A stretch of DNA of 64,000 nucleotides. It comes from Sipunculus nudus. Taxonomy: Eukaryota > Annelida > Sipuncula > Golfingiida > Sipunculidae. Positions 1 to 11,948 of this stretch are shown in pieces. Made by a program: the position numbers and the translations under genes. Position 1 is the first letter of the stretch. The number at the start of each line of letters is the position of its first letter. The notes under the pieces were generated by a model, which did no database searches, was not told the DNA's origin, and saw only the letters and a program-made list of their open reading frames with translations. The stretch spans positions 76,253,056 through 76,317,055 of the forward strand of contig CM049310.1 of assembly GCA_026874595.1 (NCBI GenBank), in the 5' to 3' direction.

Positions 1-374
1 ATTCATTTCAATGAATGTATCTTGATTAATATACAGTTAATGAAATACATGGCATAACTACACTGCTGTATGATGCTTAATATATATTTAACAAAGCTGG
101 ACATTAGTCATACTCAAAAAATATAAATTTGGAATTCAAACATGCTTGGACCAATTCACCTTGCATACAGCATGCTATGTTGATATTATGATATGATATT
201 GTCAACACTCTAATTCTATGCAGCATATTATGATAAAACATAAAAGAGCAAAAACACAGAATGATCCCTCTCCCTATCCTGAACTTGCCACATCACTGAA
301 ACTATGGATACTGATATATATATATATATATCTTATTTATTTTACATGGAATGTACAAATAGTTATTATAACTA
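1..374. other. AT-rich non-coding sequence
   Basis: No exon, RNA gene or recognisable repeat is visible apart from a short (TA)n run near 316-330. The only open frames are short and low in complexity. Confidence 0.5.
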
Positions 375-545
375 ACTGCAGCACTCTCCGTGGCTCAGAT
401 TTCGGCTTTTGGTAGACTGTAGAACTGGAGGAAACCGGCCCTGGATGGGCAACTACAACCCACTCGCATAAGCCACGACGGGGATTGAACCCCAGTCGCC
501 AGCGGAGAGAGCCAAGCATTTTACCACTCTACTGCCCAGGCCCCC
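375..545 (-). mobile_element. tRNA-derived SINE, type 1 (single copy here)
   Basis: Read on the minus strand, the element opens with a tRNA-like head. An A-box-like stretch (TGGGCAGTAGAGTGG) is followed about 35 bp later by a B box, GGTTCAATCCC. After the head comes a body containing CCAGGGCCGGTTTCCTCCAG, then an AT-rich tail. This matches the layout of an RNA polymerase III-transcribed SINE. It is not a real tRNA gene, because no complete cloverleaf can be drawn from the flanks. The head differs from that of the SINEs at 19810 and 61385, so it is a separate family. Confidence 0.7.
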
Positions 546-3500
546 TGATGTACAGAAGTGATCAAAAACATTACAAAATTCATGACTACATGCTGAACAA
601 TGAATGTTCATCAAACTATAAATTGATTTAATAAATAGGAAAATTTGCTTTTAGCTCAGATAAAAGAAGTCTCAGAGGCATTTGCTTTGGGATACAGAAT
701 GGTATGTGTACCTGAAATAATGAAGTATTTCTTTCTATACTCCCTGATAGATGTATTTCTAAAGCTACTCTTGAATAAAACTGCTTTGCTGCCTGTATCT
801 GATTAAACTTTACAATTACTGGATTTCATATATACATGAATATATGTTAATTATTGACAAATAATACAATATAATTTCATGACAGTCTCTGTCCATCATT
901 TAAAATTAATGTGTTTTCTGGGAAAAAATAAATTAAGCCATTTCTAGAACCATTGTACAGAATACTGTGGCGTACTTGCATGGTATCCCAAGTTCTCAGT
1001 CCTTGATAATATAATTTATAACTAGAAGTTAGGATGGATGATGCCTCTATTGCTGAGAGTACATTCAGCAAAATTTTGATCAATTAACTACAAGTATTAA
1101 TCATGGCCCCCTCTGATCATCTTACTGGTACAAATGGTGCCTTTCTTCTGGAACCCACAAGCAGACTCACATGTAGGTAGTCCCTTTCTGTAAGTCCAGG
1201 TTCCACTTTTTTTTAAAAGGTTCCGCATGGTTTTTTTTTTGTATTTTGGCAAAAGCATTCACTAATCTAAATCATACAAATTTTTACTTTTATTTTAAAT
1301 ATTTGAGGCATTTGTAAACATTTACATTGGGGAGATGGGGGTTTGGGCCAGAGGCAGACAGATTTATATTATATCTCATCAATAAAGTTTAAATGGTGAC
1401 AGTTTCCTGTACCACATATTCTTTACCTATGGAAGTCCTGGTAACTCATAAAAGACTGGTCATATAGTCCTTTTTGCAGCCTTTAGCTTGGCTAAAATAA
1501 CACAAGTGACCCAGGGTCATGACTGTCAGCTGTCTAGGAAGACATTCATAAAAGAATTTTATCATCTGAATGCAAAATTTGGATGTAGTACAATTTTTTA
1601 ATTTCTTAACACAACATTGTATCGGAAATACCTAGATTTGTATCATATTTTCATGTACATTATACAAATTTCAGTGATAGGATAACTAGATCTAGTACTG
1701 ATCAACAACATAACTTCTAATGGAAGAGTTGGTTCTATAAATGGCAGTAAAATGGCTTTACTCACCACAAACAGGAAATTAAAGGAGGGTATGACAGGGG
1801 TAAGGACTTAAAGCCTCTTAAGTCCAGGTTATGAAATTTGGAAATGATATGATAGGAAGCCAGTTATGATACAAACATTTCTAACGTGCTTGAAAAAATA
1901 CAGTATGATACAAAGCTGAGATTGTAGGATTTTGTGTCGTATTACAAAATTTATGTTACAATAGAAAGCCAGGATTTTATGTTGTTTCATATCGTATCCA
2001 AAATTTTAATACATGTATACTGGACTTTGTCAGCCTTTCATCTTTTCCAAAGACAAGGGCACACAACAGTAACCAATGTACCATGAGACATGACCTTTTT
2101 ACTTTTTTTAATCAAAATTTTTAAAAATAAAAATTTCACAGGCAGAAAAATGGAGAATACATCTACTTAACTTGGAACTGATCTGAACCCTATAGCTTTT
2201 ACTGCCACCCCAACATCTCTAGAATATAAAATCGACATCAGGGTGTTGGGCTGCTGCTAAATTAGCATCTGCATGCAGGATCCCAGTACTGCTGTGGTAA
2301 CCAAATCCTGCACGCTTAGAAGGATATTCCATCTGTATACTGTACATTCTTTGGATAATTTCCAATTCAGGGCCCCAAGGGTCTACATGTATGGAAAGGC
2401 ATCCAAAGTGTTGCATACTGATGTGTTATTGCAAATGAGTAAAATAAATCTCATGATAAAGATAATTCAAAGAGTATGTATGATACCTTCCATATATATG
2501 CTTTAAAAACTCTGGGCTGATAATTCGCCATACAGAAAAAAATCAGATAAACTATGAAATATTATCTATTAGACAACCAAGGAATGTCCATCAAAAGGCA
2601 AAGAAAAATAAGCACCACAAAAACATGTCCAAAATATATTTGGAGTTTGTACGAAAGCATAGAGCAGTGAAGCTTTGCATCCATAATTGCAAATGTGCAG
2701 AACAAATAATACCCCTATAAGTTAGGCCTGCTAAATCCAGGCCTACAGTCTGAAATATGTGGCAACATAAAATGTGCCCCGTGCAATAAAATGTACAAGT
2801 TGTGAATCGAATCCAGTGCAGGAAGGATGTCCATATGTACTGGTATATATAACACTGATTTCCAATTGAATCACACAAAATCTTTCTCTCCTACTGGTCA
2901 CAAAATATCTACATTTTCATTTCAAAAAATGATTCCACTGTTATATCAACTGCTGCTTATTCCTCTCCTTCACATTGCAAAGTGAAATAAAATAATCTCA
3001 ACTTTGAGCATTCTGCACTTATTCAAGTTATTGTGATCTTGATCTTCAACACAAATACATTACCTGAACCTTTGATCTGCACCTCCTCAAACGTTTCTGT
3101 CTGAAAACTTCATATATAACAGGAGTCACATATGACAAAATTCAAGTACTTCTTTACATCCTCAAATTGCTTTAATCTCCTATTTTCTTTAACAATTTTT
3201 CAAATTGGAAAGGGACCTATTCACTTACCAGGTATGTTAAAGAAACATGAAATATACGGTATTTTTCCTTAAAATATTACATAATCTGCCAGTATTTCAT
3301 CCTGAACTGTTTGCCTACTCAAGTGGTAACAGGTTTTTATGAGGAGCGATCAGTAGCACTATTTTTCTGTGTTTCTTCTCTCATGTTTATTCTCCTTGTC
3401 TGGCAGTTTTTGCTCATGTGCAAGATCGGACTTCTGGTTATACAGGCTTGTTATGGTAAACAGACACACATGGACTTTGTTTACTCACACACAGAACCAT

Positions 3501-4135
3501 AACAATGCATATAACATGTGAACCTGATATAGTAATCTATGTGCCTGGATGGTTTTGCTTGTGAGGTGAAGCATATAATTTTTCGCTAATATTTATGTGC
3601 TTTTAAAATGAGATGCCAAAATTCACCTTGATGCTGACATAAAGAGCACCTGCACTGCCTATGCTTGATAAGCTAATTAGTTAATTAATGTCAGTATGTA
3701 CAATATCATATATAATGGTGGTATATCTAAAAACTGACAATTTATTAAATGTACATGTCACCTTTTTTCCATTTCTGGGCAAAAATGGATTATAAACTAC
3801 AAACATGATCTGATGAAATGATTAATGAATTTTTCAAAGTGTGCAGTCACAGCGGGAACTCTGGAGTTCAAGCTCTCAGAATTATAATTGTCCTCAGGCA
3901 CTTTTCCAGTAAAAAGAGATGTCATTACTTTAAAATGGTCAATCTCTGATTCATTTCAACATAATAATTCCAACAAACTTTGTAATTACTATTTGGGTAT
4001 TTGAGATCCGTTGTATTCTATTGTAACACATATCACAATGGCATCAATAGCCATCTAAAGATGATGCCGACTTGCTGAGACTGGTTGTTACTTTGTGACA
4101 CCCCAGAGACAATCAAAGCAAACAAAGTTATCATG
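546..4135. other. Intergenic/3' flank of the LAP1-like gene, nothing coding seen
   Basis: AT-rich sequence with short, unconvincing open frames. A copy of a dispersed motif (GTGACCCAGGGTCATG) lies near 1507. On the minus strand a possible polyadenylation signal (AATAAA, seen as TTTATT near 3741) lies about 395 bp past the stop codon of the gene ending at 4136. No other gene was recognised. Confidence 0.5.
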
Positions 4136-5250
4136 TTACCCACAAACTGTACTTAACATCCCCTGGTGTTCTGTTCTCACTACGGCTACATTATTAGCAA
4201 TTCGACTCAAAATGGCATGTACATTGTCGATCCCCAAAACTGGCTCCCACAGCTGAGTAAGGTATTCTTCTACAACATCATCCCAGTCAGTCGGGGTCTT
4301 GGAACGTAATTTTGTGTGGTTTATATCTAACGTAAACAGAATTGTAGCATTTTTAAATGGTGCGTTATCATTGTCACAATAAGCATGCAACAGCATGGCG
4401 GTATTCCCTTGTAGCAATTCAACATGGCTGACGGTGACCAGGAATGAGCCATCACCAAGCGATTTTCTGAGTTTGTCATCCAGGACATATTTGGCATCAT
4501 CCGCACCAAGTTGGTTCAGGTGTGACAAGGGCAAGTTAAAAGTATTTTTCCCTGTGGCTTGTTTTATGCTCTCTGCCAGTTTCAGTGTTAAACATGCCAT
4601 CGTTGCCGAAGCATCGGGCTCAGAGACCAACAGTATCACAGCAGGCTGTGTTGGAAAATCATCGATCAGAATGCGCTTCACAGGTGCCCTAATTGTGCTC
4701 CACAAGCGTTTTTCTTGCCTCACAAATTGGTTTTCCAAGTCTTTTACTTTCAACACAAACCTTTTAACTTGTGATTCCTTGTCGACTGGTTCCTCCTCTA
4801 TGCGCTGTTGCATTTTTAATGCTGGGCTTACAAAGAATACATATATGACCACTAATACAACAAGTAAACAGATACCACAGATATGTTTCAAGGTGAACAT
4901 GTCCATGATGTTTGAATTATCATGGCAAGGTACTTCCTTTGGTCTCCGGATACCTCGAGTGTGCCTTCTATCTTCTGCTGCAAGATTGTCCAAATGATCA
5001 CATGGATAAGGTTTGCTGTCTTCTCTAATACCTCGGCGTGTAAGCCCTGCACACCTTGCTGTGTGACCTGCTCCATCTTCTGGGCTGCCTTTCTCGGGTA
5101 CAGATCCTGATGATGCAGTCCTCCTGTGGCCTGATCCTCGAGATGATCTTCGTCCTCCATCATGAAAATCATCAGCAACTGTTGGAGTCTCTCTTTCTGG
5201 GGGTGTCCTCTGCTGTCTCACATAACTGATTGTTTTTGGGCTGCCATCAC
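4136..5250 (-). CDS. TOR1AIP: Torsin-1A-interacting protein (LAP1/LULL1-like), last coding exon
   Basis: Final exon of a LAP1/LULL1-type protein, a single-pass membrane protein of the nuclear envelope/ER whose luminal domain activates torsin AAA+ ATPases. The exon begins after a clear acceptor (TTTGTTACAG) and stops with TAA at 4136-4138. In the joined 416-residue protein it supplies a polar, Arg/Ser-rich nucleoplasmic or cytosolic region (about 47-165), one membrane segment (about 168-190, around CLLVVLVVIYVFFV), a short charged, possibly coiled stretch (192-228), and a luminal domain (about 236-416) starting near ILIDDFPTQPAVILLVSEP. Two N-glycosylation sequons (NAT, NHT) lie in the luminal part. 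The C-terminal SRI motif (Arg 395, 21 residues from the end) sits where, as I recall the family, LAP1 and LULL1 carry the arginine finger. There is no in-frame ATG before the membrane segment that would serve as a natural start, in keeping with an internal exon. LAP1 versus LULL1 orthology cannot be decided here. Confidence 0.88.
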
Positions 5251-7239
5251 CTGTAACAAACAGATAACATATCTAGGTCATTGATGGTGCATCAACAGAA
5301 TAATTTATTTAGTCATTAAAAAAGTAAATAAGTCTGGTCCTCAAAGGGGTCTATTCCAATATCTGAAGTCTATTAAATTAATGATAACCCCTTGGGCCTC
5401 TTATAACAAGGGACCCATGGGTCACGGCGCTCAGCTGATTGTGATTGGACTATAAATGTTTCTCCACTGTGATATTATATCGAGTCGATAAAGCTCATGA
5501 ATATCATGGACATGTTTGGCTATTATAAAGGAATGTAATGTAATATGTGAGTAAAAGATAAATGAAATTACCTGACTGATGGATTAATAGAGTAAAATAT
5601 AGTGGTTTATTTTTTTACTTATTTAGGAGGGGTTGAAAATTGTGATATATTTGAGCAAAAATGAATGCAATGACAGCAGTAATAAGCAGTAGTAGAATGA
5701 TGATAAGGCTATTTGTTGAAGGATCTAAAGTGTATGGTAGCCTGCAAGCTTTCAATTTGACAGATATGTTATGATTAACTATGCTGATGAAGTGATTTAT
5801 GAATTTGTGACTGTATGACACAATATCTCTTTAGTCTTGACAAGGTACATTATTGTGATGCCCACTATGTCTACATATTACACAATATTGACATAATTTC
5901 TGGCATTTACATATGTACCTATTGACGAATAGTTATACAAAATATTAAAGTATGAATATATCTGATTCATCTTGTTCTTGCTTACTGAGGCTGACTTTGG
6001 GATGGGGTTCAGAGAAGGGAAAAGTGAGGGCAGCACAAAGGTGGATGTAGAAATATTCTATTGTAATGTTTTTCATTTATATAAGAATATGAAAAGCTAA
6101 GAGGAAAGGGGCCCTCCTACTTGGTTATAGTAAAGTTCTAAATATATGATTGCAAACTAATACTCTGACAAGACTGTCATGAAGAAAAATAGTAAAAATT
6201 TTGAGATACTGTGATGTATATGAAAATTTACAGATGGACAGGCAAGTGGAAAGAATGGACTAATACCTTTATTTCACTTTCAAGGGAATAATGCATTTAA
6301 GTTTATATATAAGCCTATTTTTTTAGCATATCCACTTTTTCCATTAGAAGTTTTTATCTGAATCATTTTTTTATTTACAGGTTTTATTGATTTTTAATAA
6401 AAAAACTGAAAATATAAGTAAAAATATTAGAATTGTTGCAAAAGTTGCAATCATTATATATACAGAGTAAAAAACTGAAACTATAAGATAAAATATTAGA
6501 ACTGTTGCAAAAGTTGCAATCATTATATATCCAGAGTGTAGCTCATATTGGGTCATATTATGCATACACATATATTTTATTATTTTTAAATCATAAATGT
6601 TTAAACTGAATTTAAAAGAAAATAATGCCACAACATGGAATCTACAAGAATATTCCTTAAATCACTATTAAAAAGTTTTGCACATTGGAGTTTTCAGTAC
6701 ATGCTTAATTTTATTCACCAAAATAAAATAAAAGATTCAGAAAATTTGATAAAAAAAAACATCTTTTCAAATAAAGTATACACACTGTTGGTTGAATGAG
6801 GGACAAACAATATCATTGTGCTATTTACTATCCCAGTTTTAATTTATTACTGGAATTAATAGTCAATTTCACACCTGGTGTTTTCACTCTTCTGAAGTAA
6901 GGAATTAATTATCTGATGAACATCCACACTTTCATAGCAATACACCACTTTGTGGACACAATTAAATGTACACTTTAATAATTGTAACCCTGGTGGTACA
7001 ATACAAAATCTAAAATGTAGCATAGATTGCCTAGAATAAGAATGAATCAAATACAGAAAATAATAACATTCATCTAGTTTATGCACCATCTGGGGAGGGG
7101 GGGGGGGGGTGCAGGGCAGAGGGGAAGCCTTCTGGTAGTGGCCAAGCTGAGCCAAGGCAAGCTACCTGGGGTGGGTTACATAATGCAAGTGAAGGCTGTA
7201 CTACTAGGTGGGCTAGATGTAAACAACACTTGACATGGT

Positions 7240-8045
7240 GTATGAAAACGTGAATAAAAGCTATTCTTTCCAATCAATTTCTTTGAAATTTCAGATTTTA
7301 AAAGATTAAATCCTTATTAATATATGCTGTGAAAATTAAATCAACAGTGCTTACAGGGAAAAAATGTGCCATTGCCAAAGTTGGAGAAAATTTAAGGTAT
7401 TGATTTTTTATTTATGCTAATAACTTGAATAAAATTTGCAAAATTCAGATCTAATTTTGGGTAAACAATTGAATCTTGATTAAATAAAGTTATATTCCTG
7501 GAAAAAAAGTCTCTAGGTTCAGCAATTCTCATGTTAGGTGAGTAAATATATTTCCTGATTTTTTAAAAATTGCATTATATTTTGGCCCATAACTTCAAAA
7601 TAATATCAAATACTGACCTAATTTTTGGTATGTTCATAGAAAATGTATGAAAGAATGTGAATACTAAATATGATCAAAAACAGATCAGTGGTTTTGATAT
7701 TAGGCAGCCTTGAAGTGTAACAATGGCTTTTTTTATGGAAAACGGAGGTTTTTCCTTAATATCTCGAAGGAACAAAGTCCTAATGACCCAATGTTCGGTA
7801 TGGTAGGAGATTTAGGGGACATCTAACATTATGCCAACAGCCTGGGGAGCATAGAGATGTGCACTGAATGACCTACAGTCATTAAAGTGGACTGCTTGAC
7901 AATGTAAGGGAATACAACAAGAGCCTCCAAAAAATTCAATAACTAGCCTAATTTTGCAGATTTTATTTTCAAATTTCAGATTTTAACAGATTAAATCCTT
8001 ATGTGTACATGCTGTGAAAATTAAATCCACAGTACTTACAGGAAA
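7240..8045 (+). repeat. Family B interspersed repeat, copy 1
   Basis: This stretch shares long blocks with 14600-15950 and 44460-45280. Examples are ATCTCGAAGGAACAAAGTCC, GGTTTTGATATTAGGCAG and the block around TTTGGCCCATAACTTCAAAA. It contains no coding frame. The copy lacks the terminal hairpin seen in the other two and runs instead into a GGGACCTATGGGTCACGG motif at 8048-8067. Boundaries are approximate. Confidence 0.65.
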
Positions 8046-8729
8046 CCAAGGGACCTATGGGTCACGGTGCTCAGCTGTTATATATGATAAAAAAATATGA
8101 TTTACAAATGAGGCACATGCTGGTTTTGTGTGGTAATAAATATAAGCTGTATTATGAGTTGTTGTTGTTTAGCTTATGTATGATTTTGATAGTACCTTTG
8201 GAGACAGGGAAGAGGATTGATTTCATTTATTTTATTAACAAATGGAGTACTATTGTCACACAGATTTTGACTTGGCCATATAACTAAAAGCAGAACATAT
8301 AATATAAGAGTTTAACTATTTATTAAAAAAAATACATATATTGTCCCACATATAATTTTTATAAAAAAAATAATAAGAGAATTGTATGATTTTTTAAATA
8401 AAATATAACTGAAATGATTATTAAAACAAGGCCTACAGGCCTAATGCGAACCTGTGCAAAGTTTAGGAGTATGAATGGAGGTTTATTTTTAAAATTTAAT
8501 ATTGATCCTCCTAAGTCCTGCATATCTACCTTAGTCATTATGATTTCAGCAAAATGGATGTTTCTGACCTGCAAGTTTCGGACTAGGATATTTTAAAACC
8601 AGAATATGGGAAGTCGACAAGCCACTATGTGTATCCGCAGAAATCTGAGTGGGACGGGTGAAGTGAGGCATGGATTAAGTGGCAAGGGGAATACAGCGTG
8701 GTGTGTTGCATATTAGCATGGATGTCTGC

Positions 8730-9929
8730 AGCTTAAACGTGAATGTAGGTGGTGCCACCTGTCATAAAATCGAGAAAATTGTCCATGATGTATAAACCTG
8801 CAAAATTTCAGGTGGATAAGTCAAACCACTGCCGAGATATGAGTGATTTTATCCCAAGGCAGATCAACAGATGGATGCTGTGCATAAGTGGTTGCAGGTG
8901 GCGCCAAGAGCTATGTGAGATCTATACACATGCAAAATTTTGGCCTAATCGGTCAAACGGTTCCCGAGATATGAGCTTGGATGTCTGCAGAGTAAATGTG
9001 AATGTAGGTGGTGACACCTATCATAAAATCGAGAAAGCTGTCAAGGATGTAAAATACCTGCAAAATTTCAGGTGGATAAGTCAAACCACTGCTGAGATAT
9101 GAGTGATTTCAACCCAAGGCAGATGAACAGATGGATGTTGTGCATAAATGGTTGCAGGTGGCACCACAAGTTTTGCCTATGATGAAGAGCTATATGAGAT
9201 CTATACACGTGCAAACTTTTTGCCCAATCAGTCAAATGGTTCCCGAGATATGAGCTTGGATGTCTGCAGTGTAAATGTGAATGTAGGTGGCGCCACCTGT
9301 CATAAATAGAGAAAGCTGTCCAGGATGTAAAATACCTGCAAAATTTCAGGTGGATAAGTCAAACCACTGCTGAGATATGAGTGATATTATCCAAAGGCAG
9401 ATGAACAGATGGATGCTGTGCATAAGTGGTTGCAGGTGGCGCCACCAGTTTTGCCTATGATGAAGAGTTATGTGAGATCTATACACAAGCAAAATTTTGG
9501 CCCAATCGGTCAAACGGTTCCCAAGATATAAGCTTGAATGTCTGCATAGTAAATGTGAATGTAGGTGGCGCCACCTGTCATAAAATCGAGATAGCTGTGC
9601 AGGATGTATAAACCTGCAAAATTTCAGGTGGATAAGTCAAACCACTGCTGAGATATGAGTAATATTATCCCAAGGCAGATGAACAGATGGACGCTGTGCA
9701 TAAATGGTTGCAGGTGGCACCACCAGTTTTGCCTATGATGAAGAGATACGTGAGATCTATACACAAGCAATATTTTGGCCCAATCGGTCAAACGGTTCCC
9801 GAGATATTTGCTTGAAGGTTTGCAGAGTAAATGTGAATGTAGGTGGCGACACCTGTCATAATATCAAGAAACCTGTCCAGGATGTATAAAACTGCAAAAT
9901 TTCAGGTGGATAAGTCAAACCACTGCTGA
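8730..9929 (+). repeat. Tandem 278-bp dimeric repeat array, first part
   Basis: Units repeat at 278 bp and each contains two related half-units. Intact palindromes GGTGGCGCCACC lie at 9286, 9435 and 9564, giving spacings of 149 and 129 bp. Degenerate versions (for example GGTGGTGCC, GGTGGCACC) occupy the other expected places. The two half-units share the pattern TGCAAAATTT, then GTCAAAC, then GAGATATGAG. The array continues after the insertion, at 11949. Confidence 0.92.
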
Positions 9930-9943
9930 CTGCAGACATGGGG

Positions 9944-10078
9944 TAATAGTAATTAGTAATAGTAATAGTAATAGACTATTACAGCTTTTTTCATGTAATA
10001 GTAATAGTAATAGTAATAGACTCAAAAATTTGAGCTGTAATAGTAATAGTAATAGAAAAAGAAGGCAAAGTTATAGAG
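9944..10078. repeat. (GTAATA)n microsatellite, left subterminal
   Basis: An imperfect hexanucleotide GTAATA tract in several blocks just inside the left terminal repeat of the insertion at 9930-11948. Confidence 0.9.
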
Positions 10079-10313
10079 TAATACATATTACTTTATATTA
10101 CTTCCTGTGAGCCCCTTTATCAAGGAGCATGTCAGCAAATAATGCTAAACAGACTCAGTTCTTGTCCAGTAACTGTCCAGGATGTGCCTATTGTTGAGGC
10201 AAGCATGGGCCAGCTGCCACATTGCTGATGACCACTGGTGCTAATTACATAAGAGGCCTTGACAGAGTAGGTCACAGCTAATAAGTTACCTTGCACAATC
10301 TGACCTTTGATTA

Positions 10314-10598
10314 GTAGTGAAAACACCATAAGCTTATCATGAACATTTTGGATAAACAGAGGCATGTTTGATGTTAAGAGACAGATAAATAGTGTATTAT
10401 TATTGTGACATGTACATCTTATCTCACATCCATCAATCCATATGCATATTCTGAAATGTACCTTGATTTGTTTTCACCAGCCAGTTTGCATTTTAATCAT
10501 ACAGATTGCAGTAACACACATTCAAGAAAAATATAATATGGAACCAGATACAGTGCAGACCCAAAATGTTCATGATAAGCTTATGGTGTTTTCACTAC
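10314..10598. repeat. Perfect 38-bp inverted repeat with ~209-bp loop
   Basis: Positions 10314-10351 and 10561-10598 are exact reverse complements. The arm includes ACCATAAGCTTATCATGAAC. The loop shows no gene, and no target duplication is visible on either side. Confidence 0.9.
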
Positions 10599-11789
10599 CC
10601 ATAACATACTGAAGCCTACAATGCTTTTAACTCATAACAGTTCTACAATCACTTGGATTAAGTCATACTGCAGGCACATGTATTATCTCGTTAATTTATA
10701 TACATATTCTTTTAAAACTATTATTTTAATACCTGTCTTATTTCTTAGCACCAATTTTGCAGACCTTCATTCAGTATCTAAAATTATGTTAATTTATATT
10801 TTGAAAATTAAACAAACCTTTTTTTTCACAATATTAATTTATTTGATTATATAATATGAGAATATAAGTCACTGTTTATATTTTAACATTTAATAACTGA
10901 AATTTGATATAAAATTATTAGATCCTGTTATGTATAAAATTTAAAGTACAAGATTGTTTAATACCAAATTTATTGTGAAAGTGATTTAAATAATATTTTA
11001 TTTGTTTTGTAAAATTGATGCAAGTTTAAATCACTCTTAATATTCCTAAATTATCCTATACTGGTTTTGCTGCTATGAAGATGGGCATGCCTGAAGAATA
11101 AAAGCCATGCATGCTACCATTATTGTAAAGTTTACCACCTCTCTGTTCACTCTCGAGGTGTACTATGTGATAAAATAAAACATGGCATCACATCCAAATG
11201 AACATATACACCCGAGAAGATGAGGTTCTTTTGTCTCCAGTTTGGTTCTGTCCAGAATCTTGACGCAAACAGTGTTTTTATTGGATATATTTATCAGGAT
11301 TGCTATATACATAAAGGACTAAATTATTTTAGTTACACTGAAAATCTTTATTTATTATCTATGAGAAAGAAGATTAAATCTGAACGGAAGTATGAACTAT
11401 AAATTAATTTATGTGAAATATATATGAAAATAATATAAAATGTACAATTATGCATATAATTATAAATCAATATTTTACATATGCCAGGTTCTTTACAATG
11501 GGTTTATATTAAATAACATGTATTCACAAGTTCATACAATTATCCTATAATTTCGACTTGAAACACCCCAATAATGATCATTGAGGTTTCAAAATATAAA
11601 AAAAAACAGAATTAAAAAAGCTGGAATAATTAAGATCTCCAGTATCATTAGGCTTCTTATAAATGACAGACAGAGTATAAGAAAATTTAGTAGTTAACTG
11701 GATGATATAAGTGCTTTTAATATTATGTGATTGTAGTGCTAGTTTATAGCACTCACGGCTGCGCAAGGTCTAGAATCCTCTCATCAGTT

Positions 11790-11935
11790 TTAGTAATAGT
11801 AATAGTAATAGTAATAGATACCCCAGTAATAGTAATAGTAATAGAAGATAAAATGTGGTAATAGTAATAGTAATAGTAATATCAGAAATTGAAAGTAATA
11901 GTAATAGTAATAGTAATAGAAAAAATGTAATAGAC
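11790..11935. repeat. (GTAATA)n microsatellite, right subterminal
   Basis: The same hexamer as at 9944-10078 and in the same orientation (direct, not inverted), immediately inside the right terminal repeat of the insertion. Confidence 0.9.
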
Positions 11936-11948
11936 CCCATGTCTGCAG

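Larger units (their letters stand above)
9930..11948. mobile_element. 2.0-kb DNA-transposon-like insertion with TIR and 6-bp target duplication
   Basis: The insertion interrupts a family A unit. It starts CTGCAGACATGGGGT and ends with the exact reverse complement, a perfect 15-bp terminal inverted repeat. The hexamer TGCTGA directly flanks both sides (9924-9929 and 11949-11954) but occurs once in uninterrupted units, which indicates a target-site duplication. Subterminal (GTAATA)n tracts lie at 9944-10078 and 11790-11935. The interior is AT-rich, carries a 38-bp inverted repeat and has no transposase-like frame. The superfamily is not assigned: the 6-bp duplication does not fit the 8 bp expected of hAT. 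Confidence 0.85.

Noticed and set aside
4395-4997. 200-codon open frame on the plus strand
   Set aside because: It is antisense to the LAP1-like exon, whose minus-strand product has recognisable domains. The plus-strand product matches nothing.
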